Source: Emticicia sp. BO119 (GTDB lineage: Bacteria; Bacteroidota; Bacteroidia; Cytophagales; Spirosomataceae). From it: a stretch of DNA of 64,000 bases. The notes below the pieces were generated by a model. That model worked only from the letters and a program-made list of their open reading frames with translations. It did no database searches and had not been told where the DNA came from. The position numbers and the translations under genes are program-made. Every line of letters starts with the position of its first letter. The stretch's first letter is position 1. Positions 23,657-32,766 of the stretch are shown here, piece after piece. The stretch lies in NCBI RefSeq assembly GCF_013912375.1, contig NZ_JACETV010000003.1, positions 124,001 through 188,000 on the forward strand, written 5' to 3'.

Positions 23657-23700
23657 GGCTCACTTCGGCATTATGAGCCGGGGTTCGGAATTTGAACCCC
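23657..23700. terminator. Two adjacent hairpins between convergent genes
   Basis: GGCTCA/TGAGCC (23657-23679) and GGGGTTC/GAACCCC (23680-23700) lie back to back between the convergent NTF2-like and DMT genes. They have no clear T run, so termination is inferred from position. Confidence 0.45.
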
Positions 23701-23734
23701 TATAGGCTAAAATATACCCCTACAGATTAACCAT

Positions 23735-24616
23735 TTAAAACAGGATAATCAACACCGAACCAATTATCATAATTACTCCGCCAATTAGTTTTTTATACAT
23801 ATCCTGCTCCTGAAAAATCCGGTATCCTAAAAAAATATTCACCAAAACCGACAACTGAAACAGCGATAAGGCATAACCCACAGGCATTTGCTGGAATATA
23901 AACGTTGTTGAAAATTGCGTGATTCCGATACATACAACAAGCCCCGAAAATATTCCGAAGGTTTTTACTTCAATCTTTCGTAAACTACCTGACAGGTTTT
24001 CTCTTCTCCATAAAAACAGGAAAAGAGAAAAAATAGTCCCGAACCAACACCAGGTAAAAAACGAATGCACATAAGAGGAAGCTAAAATCACTTTCTTTCC
24101 GATCACAGCTTCAGTGGCTGTCAGAATCATCGCCCATATTCTATACTGTATTTCCTTACGTCTGAGAAGTTGCCATGTAAAACCTTCCTTTGTGGTATTC
24201 AGCACAAAATAACTTCCGGCAATTATTAAGCCTACTCCTATCAAACCCCAGATTGTCGGAATCTCCTGCAATAGAAAAAGGCCAATCATCATACTGACAA
24301 CAGCTTTATAGGCATTGATGGGTCCTAAGACCGAGAGGTCGCCTGTCTGCAAGGCTTTTACCAGAAAGAGATTACCTAAAGCTCCCAATAGACCCATCAT
24401 GACTGAGTAAATCCAGAAATCGGCCGAGATAGGCTGCCAGTCTACCTGAAAGATAAAAGCCAGACAAATCAAGCCCAGAATGAAATATGTCAGGAAATTT
24501 ACAAATAAGGGAGAAAGCCCTCTAAAAGTAAGTTTTTTCTGAAAAACATTGGCAAATGGATTGGAGAAAATTCTTAGTAAAACAGCTATAGCAAGTATGA
24601 AAATGGCACTTGTCAA
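23735..24616 (-). CDS. EamA/DMT-superfamily transporter
   Basis: A ten-helix drug/metabolite transporter-type membrane protein of about 294 residues with two EamA repeats. Landmarks are AILLRI-like first helix with SNPFANVFQKKLTFRGLSP, GPINAYKAVVSMMIGLFLLQEIPTIWG in the first repeat, and VGYALSLFQLSVLVNIFLGYRIFQEQDMYKKLIGG in the second. The substrate (metabolite, amino acid or drug) cannot be told. The reading frame is open further upstream to 24742, but that leader is hydrophilic, Cys-rich and unlike the family. I therefore propose the TTG at 24616, just before the first helix. No ATG is available there, so the start is uncertain. Confidence 0.8.
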   Translation of the reverse strand: MTSAIFILAIAVLLRIFSNPFANVFQKKLTFRGLSPLFVNFLTYFILGLICLAFIFQVDWQPISADFWIYSVMMGLLGALGNLFLVKALQTGDLSVLGPINAYKAVVSMMIGLFLLQEIPTIWGLIGVGLIIAGSYFVLNTTKEGFTWQLLRRKEIQYRIWAMILTATEAVIGKKVILASSYVHSFFTWCWFGTIFSLFLFLWRRENLSGSLRKIEVKTFGIFSGLVVCIGITQFSTTFIFQQMPVGYALSLFQLSVLVNIFLGYRIFQEQDMYKKLIGGVIMIIGSVLIILF

Positions 24617-24809
24617 AGAGGTAGCGGGGTTTAGGTTTTTAGTATAAATTTTGCCACAATGTACACAAAGTTGGTTCAATCTTCTGCAATAGGTTAAATG
24701 AATAATTGTGTAACATTGTATCTTTTGATTACTTTGTGTCAATTCAATTAAGTATTATCAAATAAAATTGTATATTAACATAAGTTATTCTCTAAACTAC
24801 CTGATACCC

Positions 24810-25310
24810 ATGCCCATTATTTCTTTAATTGCTGCGATGAGTGAAAACCGAGCCATTGGGCTTAATAATGCGTTACCCTGGCCCTCGATTCCTGCTGATT
24901 GGGATAATCTGAAAAAAGTAACACAAGGTAAAAAAATGATTATGGGTCGAAAAAGCTATGATAGTCCACACAGGCTATGGTCTGAAGCCGGCAATTATGT
25001 CATTACACGTCAGCACGATTATGCTGTAGATCAAGGCTTTGAAGTAGTAAGAAGTTTAGAAGAAGCTTTAGAAAAATGTACCGATCAGCAAGAAGTGTTT
25101 GTATTAGGGGGCGAAGAAATATTTAAGCTGGCTATTCCGATAGCAGACAGGATATATCTGACCATAGTGCATCAGGTTTTCGATGCAGATACTTTCTTCC
25201 CCACTTTTGATGAAAGTGCATTTGATATAACAGACCACATGGAATTTAAAGCCGGAGAAAATACGCCTTATGATATTTCTATTCTGACGTATCAGAGGAA
25301 AGGTTCATAA
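24810..25310 (+). CDS. folA: Dihydrofolate reductase
   Basis: A 166-residue DHFR, which reduces dihydrofolate to tetrahydrofolate with NADPH. It shows ISLIAAMSENRAIGLNNALPW at the start, the catalytic acid in IPADWDNLKKVT, MIMGRKSYDS for the cofactor and folate site, VFVLGGEEIFKLAIPIADRIYLT, and a final strand YDISILTYQRK. Length is normal. The ATG at 24810 is chosen because it starts the first strand (MPIISL); a TTG at 24768 would add 14 non-conserved residues. The stop overlaps the end of the convergent response-regulator gene by 6 bp. thyA is not in the window. Confidence 0.93.
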   Translation: MPIISLIAAMSENRAIGLNNALPWPSIPADWDNLKKVTQGKKMIMGRKSYDSPHRLWSEAGNYVITRQHDYAVDQGFEVVRSLEEALEKCTDQQEVFVLGGEEIFKLAIPIADRIYLTIVHQVFDADTFFPTFDESAFDITDHMEFKAGENTPYDISILTYQRKGS

Positions 25311-26003
25311 CATTCTGTCACTAACCTTCTGCAAAAAACGCTCTCTATATTTTTCTGAAATCGGAATACTCTTTTCCTGAATAATCACTTGATTATCACT
25401 TATTTTCCTGATTTTATTACAATTGATGATATAGGAAAGATGCACTCTTGCAAAATTAGCGGGCAGACTTTCTTCTAACTCACGCATCAGTTTATAAGTA
25501 ATTACCTTGTCGGTTTCTGTTACTAAAGAAACATAGTCTTTCAGCCCTTCGATAAACAGAATATCATCGTATTCTAATTTTATAATTTCTCTACCCGATT
25601 TTACAAAAATATGGGCATCGGTAGAGTTTGACATTACTGGTTTAACAGACTCGCTACCTTGTAAACGCTTCACCGATTTCAGAAACCGCTCAAAAGTGAT
25701 GGGTTTTAGCAGGTAATCAAAAGCATTTTTCTCATAGCTTTCAATCGCAAATTCAGAGTAGGCTGTGGTGAATATCACTTTCTGCTTTTCTGGCAGAAAA
25801 CTCTTTAACTGCATACCTGTCAGGTAAGGCATTTCTATATCTAAGAAAATCAAATCCACTTCGTTTTTTTCTAAAAACGCAATGGCCTCCATGGCATTGA
25901 AACACTTGCCTGCCAATATTAGAAAGGGAACTTGCCTGACGTGGTTTTCCATCAAAGCAACCGCTAACGGTTCATCATCTACAATCAGACAACTGAATTT
26001 CAT
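25305..26003 (-). CDS. LytTR-family response regulator
   Basis: A 232-residue two-domain regulator. The receiver domain (about 1-120) has acidic residues D9/D10, phosphoacceptor D55 in LIFLDIEMPYLTG, T/S in TTAYSEF and K in LLKPI. The C-terminal LytTR DNA-binding domain (about 135-230) shows HIFVKSGREIIKLEYDDILFIEGLKDYVSLV and FARVHLSYIINCNKI. Its start overlaps the stop of the histidine kinase by 4 bp, so the two form a coupled two-component system. The target genes are unknown; the divergent secreted-protein genes at 27177-28052 are candidates by position. Confidence 0.93.
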   Translation of the reverse strand: MKFSCLIVDDEPLAVALMENHVRQVPFLILAGKCFNAMEAIAFLEKNEVDLIFLDIEMPYLTGMQLKSFLPEKQKVIFTTAYSEFAIESYEKNAFDYLLKPITFERFLKSVKRLQGSESVKPVMSNSTDAHIFVKSGREIIKLEYDDILFIEGLKDYVSLVTETDKVITYKLMRELEESLPANFARVHLSYIINCNKIRKISDNQVIIQEKSIPISEKYRERFLQKVSDRML

Positions 26004-27010
26004 ACCACAGGAAAAGATAAAGATGCATCAAAATAACCGTCTTTGCAGTAAACCTCAAAACCAAAGCAATCCGGGTATAGCAAAGCCAGTCGTTTCTGCA
26101 AATTAGCTAAACTTCTCCAAGTGCCTGCTTTTTGTGTAAAAGTTTTGTTCCTGACGGTATAATGCAGAACCCCGGCAGCTATGCTCAATGATATTTCAGC
26201 TTCGTTGTCTTTCAGGGTTTTGTTTACCCCATGTTTAAAAATATTCTCCACAAAAGGTATCAATAACATGGGTGGGATTAAAAAATGTTGGTCTGCAATG
26301 GTATTGGTGATAGTCATTTTCAAGGGGTTCACCATTCTGATTTGCTCTAATTCAATATAGTTCTCCAGAAACTGGATTTCGGACTCCAATAATACCTTCT
26401 CCTTGGTTGCTTCATCTACAAAATACCGCATCATATCCGAGAGCTTGGCTATCATTTCGGAGGTTTTTGGGGAGTGGGAGACGCTCAGTGAATAGATATT
26501 ATTGAGGGTATTGAACAAAAAATGAGGCTGTACCTGTGCTTTCAGCAGATTTAGTTCAGAGGTCAGTTGCTTGTTTCTCAGAATCTCCTGTGTGTGTAGT
26601 AAATCTACATAATCAATAGAAATTCTCAGGAGGAATCCGAACAGAAAGGCAAGGAACTGGGTGATTAACAGAAAAGAAAAATGAGTGTAATTCCATCCAT
26701 AAAACGTATGCCTGATAAATATTCTGTTTAGCAGCTGGTCTTCGATAAGCATTCTCAGGAAAACCGTCAGTAATAAAAAAACAACTGAATACAACCCATA
26801 TTCCCAGTATTTATTTTTATGAAAAAATCTGATAATCAGGTAATTAGCATTCCCATAAACAGCTGCTAAAAAGAAAACTACAAAAATATTGGCGGTTACG
26901 AATCCAATCTCCCATCTGTTTTTTTGGGTAAAATACAAGACCAGCATGGTATAAACAATAAACCATAGCACTACCTGTATAAGCCTGAAATTGATTCGGG
27001 TTCTATTCAT
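26000..27010 (-). CDS. LytS-type sensor histidine kinase
   Basis: A 336-residue membrane kinase of the His_kinase (LytS/YesM-like) family. Four hydrophobic segments lie within about residues 10-145 with no large extracellular sensor. The phosphoacceptor region is LLKAQVQPHFLFNTLNNIYSLS, followed by a HATPase domain with FVENIFKHGVNK as the N box. These pair with LytTR regulators, as here, where the regulator overlaps by 4 bp. The ATG at 27010 sits just before the first helix; a TTG at 27094 would add 28 charged residues and is less likely. The stimulus is unknown. Confidence 0.9.
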   Translation of the reverse strand: MNRTRINFRLIQVVLWFIVYTMLVLYFTQKNRWEIGFVTANIFVVFFLAAVYGNANYLIIRFFHKNKYWEYGLYSVVFLLLTVFLRMLIEDQLLNRIFIRHTFYGWNYTHFSFLLITQFLAFLFGFLLRISIDYVDLLHTQEILRNKQLTSELNLLKAQVQPHFLFNTLNNIYSLSVSHSPKTSEMIAKLSDMMRYFVDEATKEKVLLESEIQFLENYIELEQIRMVNPLKMTITNTIADQHFLIPPMLLIPFVENIFKHGVNKTLKDNEAEISLSIAAGVLHYTVRNKTFTQKAGTWRSLANLQKRLALLYPDCFGFEVYCKDGYFDASLSFPVV

Positions 27011-27176
27011 ACCCAAATTTCCCTTTTTCAGGCAATTATCCCTAATTATTTCGATGGATTCCTGCTTTTTTTCGATGCTTTCCTCTACGAACAAGCGGTC
27101 GAAAAACGAGGCAAGGTGGTCTAATAATGTTTCGTTGGTGAGCCTTTTGCTCTAATATTGCCTCAAAAATATAATT

Positions 27177-27602
27177 ATGAAAAAGCTTATTCTTCTATGG
27201 CTAATAGGTTTTCTGGCCTGTCAGCAGGCTCATGCGCAGAAAGACGCTTATGTAATCATGGATATTGTCAGGGTCAAAAAAAGACTCTGGAATGAAGCGA
27301 TTTATTTTTTTGAGAATAACTGGAAAGTCTTTCGCGAAGAGGCCAAAAAGCAGGGCATTATTAGTTCATATAAAATGCTCGTAAACAAAGCCGATAGTGT
27401 CAGCAATCATATTGTGTTGATTACTGAGTATTCAGACAGCCTTTCTTATCGTAAAAGTGAAGAAAACTTCCGGCCTATTCTGAAAAAATTCCGCCCCGCT
27501 GGCCCGGTCTATCTCAATGAGAAGAAGCGCAATGACTTTATGGAAATTGTGGCTTTCAACTCGTATCGGGTCTGGACTGACGACAAAGAAAAACGTAACT
27601 AA
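27177..27602 (+). CDS. Small secreted protein of unknown function
   Basis: A 141-residue protein with a signal peptide ending QAHAQ near residue 21. The mature part, about 120 residues, begins KDAYVIMDIVRVKKRLWNEA and contains FFENNWKVFREEAKKQGIISSY and SNHIVLITEYSDSLSYRKSEE. The pattern of strand, helix, strand suggests a ferredoxin-like or dimeric alpha-beta-barrel fold, but I do not recognise a family. It lies 21 bp before the NTF2-like gene on the same strand and diverges from the two-component pair, so it could be part of that system's output. Confidence 0.7.
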   Translation: MKKLILLWLIGFLACQQAHAQKDAYVIMDIVRVKKRLWNEAIYFFENNWKVFREEAKKQGIISSYKMLVNKADSVSNHIVLITEYSDSLSYRKSEENFRPILKKFRPAGPVYLNEKKRNDFMEIVAFNSYRVWTDDKEKRN

Positions 27603-27623
27603 TCATTCTAAATCTAATCAATC

Positions 27624-28052
27624 ATGCAAAAACTCTCACTCATTGTTTTTTGTCTTTTAGCACAATTCTCGGTGGCTCTGGCACAAAAATCGGACCTTGA
27701 ACTGGTAAAAGAAACTGTACAAAACTACCTTGATGGCGGTACTTACGGAGATACAGCTAAAATGGCACAGGTTTTTCACCCAAGTGCCTTTATGAAATTT
27801 GTTGATGTAAAAACCGGGGAGTTCAGAGACGTACCCATTGCCCGATACCTCGAAAATGGCAAAGCCAATGCAGGAAAAAAAATTGACCGTACTACTAAAA
27901 TCCTGAATATTGATATTACTGGCACAGCCGCTCAGGCCAAATTAGAATTAGATATGCCAAATACTAAACTTACTGATTATTTCAATCTGCTTAAAATTAA
28001 TGGGGAATGGAAGGTTGTCAGTAAGATTTTTACGCGGGAGGATAAGAAATAA
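27624..28052 (+). CDS. Secreted NTF2-like (lumazine-binding-type) protein
   Basis: A 142-residue protein with a signal peptide ending ALAQ near residue 20 and a single NTF2-like domain. LVKETVQNYLDGGTYGDTAKMAQVFHPSA and AAQAKLELDMPNTKLTDYFNLLKINGEWKVVSKIF are typical of the 'putative lumazine-binding' NTF2-like family in Bacteroidota. No catalytic function is known. It is probably co-transcribed with the upstream small secreted protein (21-bp gap) and is followed by a strong terminator. Confidence 0.85.
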   Translation: MQKLSLIVFCLLAQFSVALAQKSDLELVKETVQNYLDGGTYGDTAKMAQVFHPSAFMKFVDVKTGEFRDVPIARYLENGKANAGKKIDRTTKILNIDITGTAAQAKLELDMPNTKLTDYFNLLKINGEWKVVSKIFTREDKK

Positions 28053-28079
28053 AATTTATACAGTTTGTAAAAAAATGTT

Positions 28080-28114
28080 AATCTATGTCGAATATTCAGG
28101 CATAGATTTTTTTA
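28080..28114 (+). terminator. Rho-independent terminator
   Basis: Arms AATCTATG (28080-28087) and CATAGATT (28101-28108) with the T run continuing to seven T, 28 bp after the NTF2-like gene. Confidence 0.8.
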
Positions 28115-28254
28115 TTGTGCTTTCACGATAATCATATAACTAAAAATCGTAATTTGTTGCACTGAATATCAGCAAGGTTCTTTTGAGTAAAAATGAGAGA
28201 TAGTATCAAAATACTCCATTGACTAACTCACTTACTACATTAACCCCTAAACGA

Positions 28255-29934
28255 ATGCAACACCTCAGACTCATAGTATGGTTATTCATGCTCTTCCTTA
28301 TTAGTTCCTGCGAAGAAAAATCTACTTACGATATTATCATAAAAAACGGAATGGTATATGACGGCAATGGTAGTGAACCCCAAAAAGCTGATATAGCCAT
28401 TATAGCAGATACTATTGCTTTTATCGGTGATTTATCTGGTCAGTCAGGTACCAAACAAACCATTGACGCCAATGGGTTGATGATTTCTCCGGGCTTTGTG
28501 AATATGTTAAGCTGGAGTACTGAGAGTCTGATTCAGGACGGGCGTTCGTTAGGAGAAATCAAACAAGGGGTTACATTAGAAGTAATGGGTGAAGGTGACT
28601 CGATGGGGCCATTAAGTGATTCTGTGAAAGCATACGCCCAGCGTCTGCAAGGGGATATTAAATATAAAATTGAATGGACCACCTTAGGAGAATACCTCAA
28701 CTATTTAGAAAAACGAGGTGTTTCGACCAACGTAGCCTCCTTTGTTGGAGCGGCCACTGTAAGAGCCAATGAGTTAGGTTATGCTAACCGACCTCCAAAG
28801 CCTGAAGAACTGGAACGAATGAGACAGCAGGTGAGAAAAGCGATGGAAGAAGGAGCTATGGGTGTAGGTTCATCGCTCATTTATGTGCCGGGTACTTATG
28901 CCAGCACTTATGAACTGACCGAGTTAGCGAAAGTAGCTTCTGAATATGGCGGAATGTATATTTCTCATATCAGAAGCGAGGGCAATAAACTTGAACAAGC
29001 TGTAGATGAGATTATCAGAATTGGAAAAGAGGCCAGTATTCATTCGGAAATATACCATCTGAAAGCCGCCGGAAAAGATAACTGGTATAAATTAGACAAA
29101 GTAATTAACAAGATTGACAGTGCCCGCAAAGCAGGTATCAATATTACAGCAGATATGTACAACTATATTGCCGGGGCCACAGGCTTAGATGCAGCTATGC
29201 CTCCATGGGTACAGGAAGGGGGCTTACCCCAGTGGCGCAGAAGATTAAAAGAGGTAATCATTAAAAGAAGAGTAGGAGAAGAAATGCAGGCCAAACAAAA
29301 CGACTGGGAAAACCTCTGCCTGGCTGCTGGTGCTGACAAAACCCTGTTGATTGGTTTCAAGCAGGATTCTCTGAAAAAATATATTGGCAAGACACTGGCA
29401 GAAGTAGCCGCCATACGCCATAAAACCTGGTATGAAACAGCCATGGATTTAGTGATTGATGATGACTCAAGAGTTGATGTGGTGTACTTTCTGATGAGCG
29501 AAGAAAATGTTAAAAAACAGATTCAACTGCCATATATGAGCTTCTGTTCTGATGCGGCATCGATGGCACCAGAAGGAGTATTTCTTAAATCGAGTGCGCA
29601 TCCGAGAGCTTACGGGAGTTTTACACGTTTGATAGGGAAATATGTACGCGACGAAAAAGTGATTACGTTACAGGAAGCTATCAGGAAACTATCTTCGTTG
29701 CCTTGCGACAACCTGAAAATTCAGAAAAGAGGTCGCCTGAAGGTGGGGTATTATGCCGATATTTTAGCGTTTGATTTAGCCGGAATGAAAGATAATGCCA
29801 CTTTTGAAAAACCTCATCAATTGTCAGAGGGTATGGTACACGTATTCGTAAATGGACAACAGGTGTTAAAAGATGGTGAACACACCGGTATGAAATCAGG
29901 AAGATTTGTAAAGGGGCCGGGCTGGAAACCATAA
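28255..29934 (+). CDS. D-aminoacylase-like amidohydrolase lipoprotein
   Basis: A 559-residue lipoprotein from the ATG at 28255 (lipobox LISSC). It belongs to the amidohydrolase superfamily near N-acyl-D-amino-acid deacylases: YDIIIKNGMVYDGNGSEPQKADIAI, GLMISPGFVNMLSW, GAMGVGSSLIYVPGTYAS, YISHIRSEG, HSEIYHLKAAG, ITADMYNY, and a C-terminal RGRLKVGYYADILAFD. The usual first metal motif HxH after 'PGF' is replaced by NML. The later His in HIRSEG and HLKAAG are kept. The substrate may be N-acylated D-amino acids, but altered chemistry is possible. The TTG at 28219 would add 12 residues ahead of the signal and is rejected. Confidence 0.85.
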   Translation: MQHLRLIVWLFMLFLISSCEEKSTYDIIIKNGMVYDGNGSEPQKADIAIIADTIAFIGDLSGQSGTKQTIDANGLMISPGFVNMLSWSTESLIQDGRSLGEIKQGVTLEVMGEGDSMGPLSDSVKAYAQRLQGDIKYKIEWTTLGEYLNYLEKRGVSTNVASFVGAATVRANELGYANRPPKPEELERMRQQVRKAMEEGAMGVGSSLIYVPGTYASTYELTELAKVASEYGGMYISHIRSEGNKLEQAVDEIIRIGKEASIHSEIYHLKAAGKDNWYKLDKVINKIDSARKAGINITADMYNYIAGATGLDAAMPPWVQEGGLPQWRRRLKEVIIKRRVGEEMQAKQNDWENLCLAAGADKTLLIGFKQDSLKKYIGKTLAEVAAIRHKTWYETAMDLVIDDDSRVDVVYFLMSEENVKKQIQLPYMSFCSDAASMAPEGVFLKSSAHPRAYGSFTRLIGKYVRDEKVITLQEAIRKLSSLPCDNLKIQKRGRLKVGYYADILAFDLAGMKDNATFEKPHQLSEGMVHVFVNGQQVLKDGEHTGMKSGRFVKGPGWKP

Positions 29935-29969
29935 GTGTATCAGAATTGAACGGTTTGTGGTTATTGATT

Positions 29970-31532
29970 CTATACGTCCAGAACCACCTTCACAGCATTT
30001 CTGCCGGGTATTCCGCTTACGGCACCGCCTCTGGCTGCGCCTGAGCCACATATATAAATATGATCGTAGGGGGTTTCTACACCCCATTTACCAACAGCTT
30101 CGGCAGCTTCGGCATAAAACCATGATAAGCCATTATGGAAGATATTGCCTCTTGGCATACCTAATTCTTTTTCCAGATCAACAGAGCTTTTGGCTTCCAG
30201 GCACCAGTTGCCTTCATGGTCGGTAGCCAGACAATCTTCTAAAGGTTCTGCTAAATACGTGTTGATACCTTTCAGAAATTTTACTACCACTTCTTTCTTG
30301 GCGGCTTCATTGTCTTTTATGAACAATTCATAAGGTAAATCCAAGCCAAATACTGTTAAGGTATGGTACCCCTGAGCTTGTAGTTCTTCTGAGAGAATTG
30401 ACGGGTCGGTCAGGGTATGACAATATATTTCGCAGGCAATAGTATCAGGTATTTTACCGGAGATAACCGCATCAAATGTCTGCTCCATTTGTTCAAAAGA
30501 CTGGTTGATATGGAAAGTACCCGCAAATGCCTGTTCCGGCTGCACCTTTGTATCTTTTAATTGTGGGAGTCTTTTTAAGAGAAGATTAATCTTAAATGCT
30601 GTTCCCTCTTCGGTTGGTTTGCCTGGTAGTGGTATGTGCCCTAACAATTTTTCTAATACCTGAGGAGCAGCGTTGAGTAATACGTCTTTAGCATTTATGC
30701 TATATTCTCTTTCATCATAACTATAAATCACTTTTAATCCATCCTCCCTATCGATATGTTTTACTTCAGCCTGGGTTTTTAGTACCACACCTAAATTCAT
30801 AGCTTTTTCAATTAATTGTGCCACTACGTTTCCCATGCCTCCCTGCGGTACGCGCCACTCCCCTGTCTTATTGCCTATAATATGATAAATAAAAGTCTTA
30901 TTCTGTAATAAACTTAAGTCATAGGCATGGGTATATGAGCCTATCTTGGCATCGGTCATCAAAACCCCACGCAGAATATCGGACTGCACATGGCTTTCTA
31001 TGAATTTACCAATGGGTTCCTCCACAAAACTTTGCCAGAGTTCGCCGTATCCTTGCTGCTCAAAATAAGCCTTCCACTCTTCTTTACTTTTCAAAGGAGA
31101 GAGAAACGAATCCCAGATTAATCCGGCAAATTGCTGCTGTTTTTTCAGAATTGTCTGATAGCCCTCCCACTCTGCTTCTCCATAGCCTAAGGCTAAAACC
31201 GATTGTTTAGAAATTGCCTCATCAATATTACTGATAATTAACCCTTTATGTTCACCATTCTGCACATAAGGAGTATATGAAGCAACACTTCTGCGCAACA
31301 GATTGATGTCAAGGTCTAATTCATCAGAGATTTCCTTCGGGAAAAGACTCACTAAATATGAATACCGCGAGAGGTAAGCCTCGTATTCTGGAAAAACTTT
31401 TTGCGAGGTAGTACCTCCGCCTATATAATCGTTTTTTTCTAAAATCAATACTTTTTTGCCTGCCTTAGCCAGATAGCAAGCCGCTACCAGACCATTATGC
31501 CCTCCTCCTATGATGATTGTATCGTAAAGCAT
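29970..31532 (-). CDS. FAD-dependent oxidoreductase, phytoene-desaturase/PYROXD2-like
   Basis: A 520-residue flavoprotein. The N-terminal Rossmann motif is IIIGGGHNGLVAACYLAKAG, followed by VLILEKNDYIGGGTTS, the dinucleotide-binding glutamate and the GG doublet of the amine oxidase/phytoene desaturase superfamily. A C-terminal FAD-binding segment HIYICGSGAARGGAVSGIPG closes the fold, and GGMGNVVAQLIEKA lies in the middle. Members related to PYROXD2 have no settled substrate in bacteria. It is convergent with the amidohydrolase gene (35-bp gap) and unlikely to share a transcript with it. No carotenoid genes are adjacent, which argues against a carotenoid role. Confidence 0.88.
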   Translation of the reverse strand: MLYDTIIIGGGHNGLVAACYLAKAGKKVLILEKNDYIGGGTTSQKVFPEYEAYLSRYSYLVSLFPKEISDELDLDINLLRRSVASYTPYVQNGEHKGLIISNIDEAISKQSVLALGYGEAEWEGYQTILKKQQQFAGLIWDSFLSPLKSKEEWKAYFEQQGYGELWQSFVEEPIGKFIESHVQSDILRGVLMTDAKIGSYTHAYDLSLLQNKTFIYHIIGNKTGEWRVPQGGMGNVVAQLIEKAMNLGVVLKTQAEVKHIDREDGLKVIYSYDEREYSINAKDVLLNAAPQVLEKLLGHIPLPGKPTEEGTAFKINLLLKRLPQLKDTKVQPEQAFAGTFHINQSFEQMEQTFDAVISGKIPDTIACEIYCHTLTDPSILSEELQAQGYHTLTVFGLDLPYELFIKDNEAAKKEVVVKFLKGINTYLAEPLEDCLATDHEGNWCLEAKSSVDLEKELGMPRGNIFHNGLSWFYAEAAEAVGKWGVETPYDHIYICGSGAARGGAVSGIPGRNAVKVVLDV

Positions 31533-31679
31533 GATTTTTATTGAGTGAATTAGTGACTTTTGTCTGAACTTTGATTTAACTAATTCAATGATTTTACTGA
31601 TTATAATTGTGATTAATTACTTTTAGTTGATAAAAAACACAGAAAGTTGTAGTTCAACAAAATCATTTAATCAACTAAA

Positions 31680-32387
31680 TCAGAGTTGAAGGCCATATTT
31701 CTCCGCTGCCTGAATAAACACTTCTCTTATTCGGTTATTATAAGGATTCTGAAAGTTTTCTATCCTCTCAGGATGCCATTGCACTAACGTAAGCGAATGA
31801 TTATTCGGGGTTTTCCACTCCAATCCTTCTACAATCCCGTCTTCAGATAAAGAATTAATTACCAGAGTTTCAGCTGGCTCATCTACCGACTGGTGATGTG
31901 CTGAATTGATTTCGCCCGTAGTTGTACCTGTAATGCTGGCGAGGGTAGAGTGCGGAAAGACCTCTATCTGGTGATAACGATCTTTACCTTCATAGTACTT
32001 CGAATGATTATTTTTTCCAATGCTTGGTATATCAGCTATTAGTGTACCTCCTAAAAATACATTGGCAAACTGCAAGCCCCTGCAAATACCCAGAAGAGGA
32101 ACTTTATGTTCAAAAACATATTCACATACTTTCCATTCAAATTCATCTCTTCGCTCATCCATAAAGTCCGGATTACACAGAGCAAGGTTTTCTGGTTTAT
32201 GATAAAACCTCGGATGCACATCTTCTCCTCCTGTCAGCAAAACCCCATTACATCTGCCGATTTCTTTCAGATTATCAGCCCGGTAACCAAGTTTAATTAT
32301 CTCAATATCTTTATTTTGGCATAGTATCCATCTTTCATAAATCGGGTGTTTTTCGCCGCAGTCTGTAATGCCAATCGTTATCTTCAT
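31680..32387 (-). CDS. Class I glutamine amidotransferase-like hydrolase (peptidase C26, gamma-glutamyl-GABA hydrolase type)
   Basis: A 235-residue protein of the peptidase C26 family. The motifs are GVLLTGGEDVHPRFY near residue 45, the nucleophile elbow LGICRGLQFANVFLGG with Cys near 99, SAHHQSVDEP, and the His-Glu pair in VQWHPERIE. These enzymes remove gamma-glutamyl groups, for example from gamma-glutamyl-GABA in putrescine degradation, but no putrescine genes are nearby. A 10-bp inverted repeat (TTTAGTTGAT, 31622-31631, with 31670-31679) lies directly after the stop. It faces away from the hybrid kinase gene across a 379-bp region. Confidence 0.87.
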   Translation of the reverse strand: MKITIGITDCGEKHPIYERWILCQNKDIEIIKLGYRADNLKEIGRCNGVLLTGGEDVHPRFYHKPENLALCNPDFMDERRDEFEWKVCEYVFEHKVPLLGICRGLQFANVFLGGTLIADIPSIGKNNHSKYYEGKDRYHQIEVFPHSTLASITGTTTGEINSAHHQSVDEPAETLVINSLSEDGIVEGLEWKTPNNHSLTLVQWHPERIENFQNPYNNRIREVFIQAAEKYGLQL

Positions 32388-32766
32388 CTAAAATCAGGAA
32401 ATAAAATAATAAAAAACTGTGTTATGTATCCGTTCAATAAAAAAGGCAAAGCTAATTACATGGTAACAGATTTAACACAATAAAAAGCCTTTGGTGGTAC
32501 GATTTTTGAAAGCTAAACATCAATTATAATACAAAAATTGTAATTTATCGGGCCAAAAACAAATGGTTTGTAAAATCGCTATTACAACCATTGCATTGAA
32601 AAAAATATCTTTTGCTGAAATCCGACCAAGGATAACATCTACTGCTTTGTTATCACCGTAAATGCAATTACAGGTAAAGAGCTAATTTTATTCTGGCCCG
32701 AATAAAATTAGAATGAACTTTATCGATTAGGGTTTAAGTTTTACAAGGAATTATTTAACCAACAAC
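32388..32766. other. 379-bp divergent intergenic region with a 12-bp inverted repeat
   Basis: No gene is visible. It holds the promoters of the C26 gene (minus) and the hybrid kinase (plus). Perfect arms CTAATTTTATTC (32682-32693) and its complement (32700-32711) flank TGGCCC, 55 bp before the kinase ATG. Position and symmetry suit an operator or a leader hairpin. An imperfect AATTATAAT/ATTGTAATT pair lies near 32521-32548. Confidence 0.45.

Noticed and set aside
23657-23700. Possible tRNA remnant (GGGGTTCGGAATTTGAACCCC resembles a T-arm)
   Set aside because: The loop and flanks do not form an acceptor, D or anticodon stem; it is better read as a hairpin between convergent genes.
24617-24742. 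N-terminal extension of the DMT transporter
   Set aside because: The added residues are Cys-rich, hydrophilic and unlike the family; the TTG at 24616 directly before the first helix is preferred.
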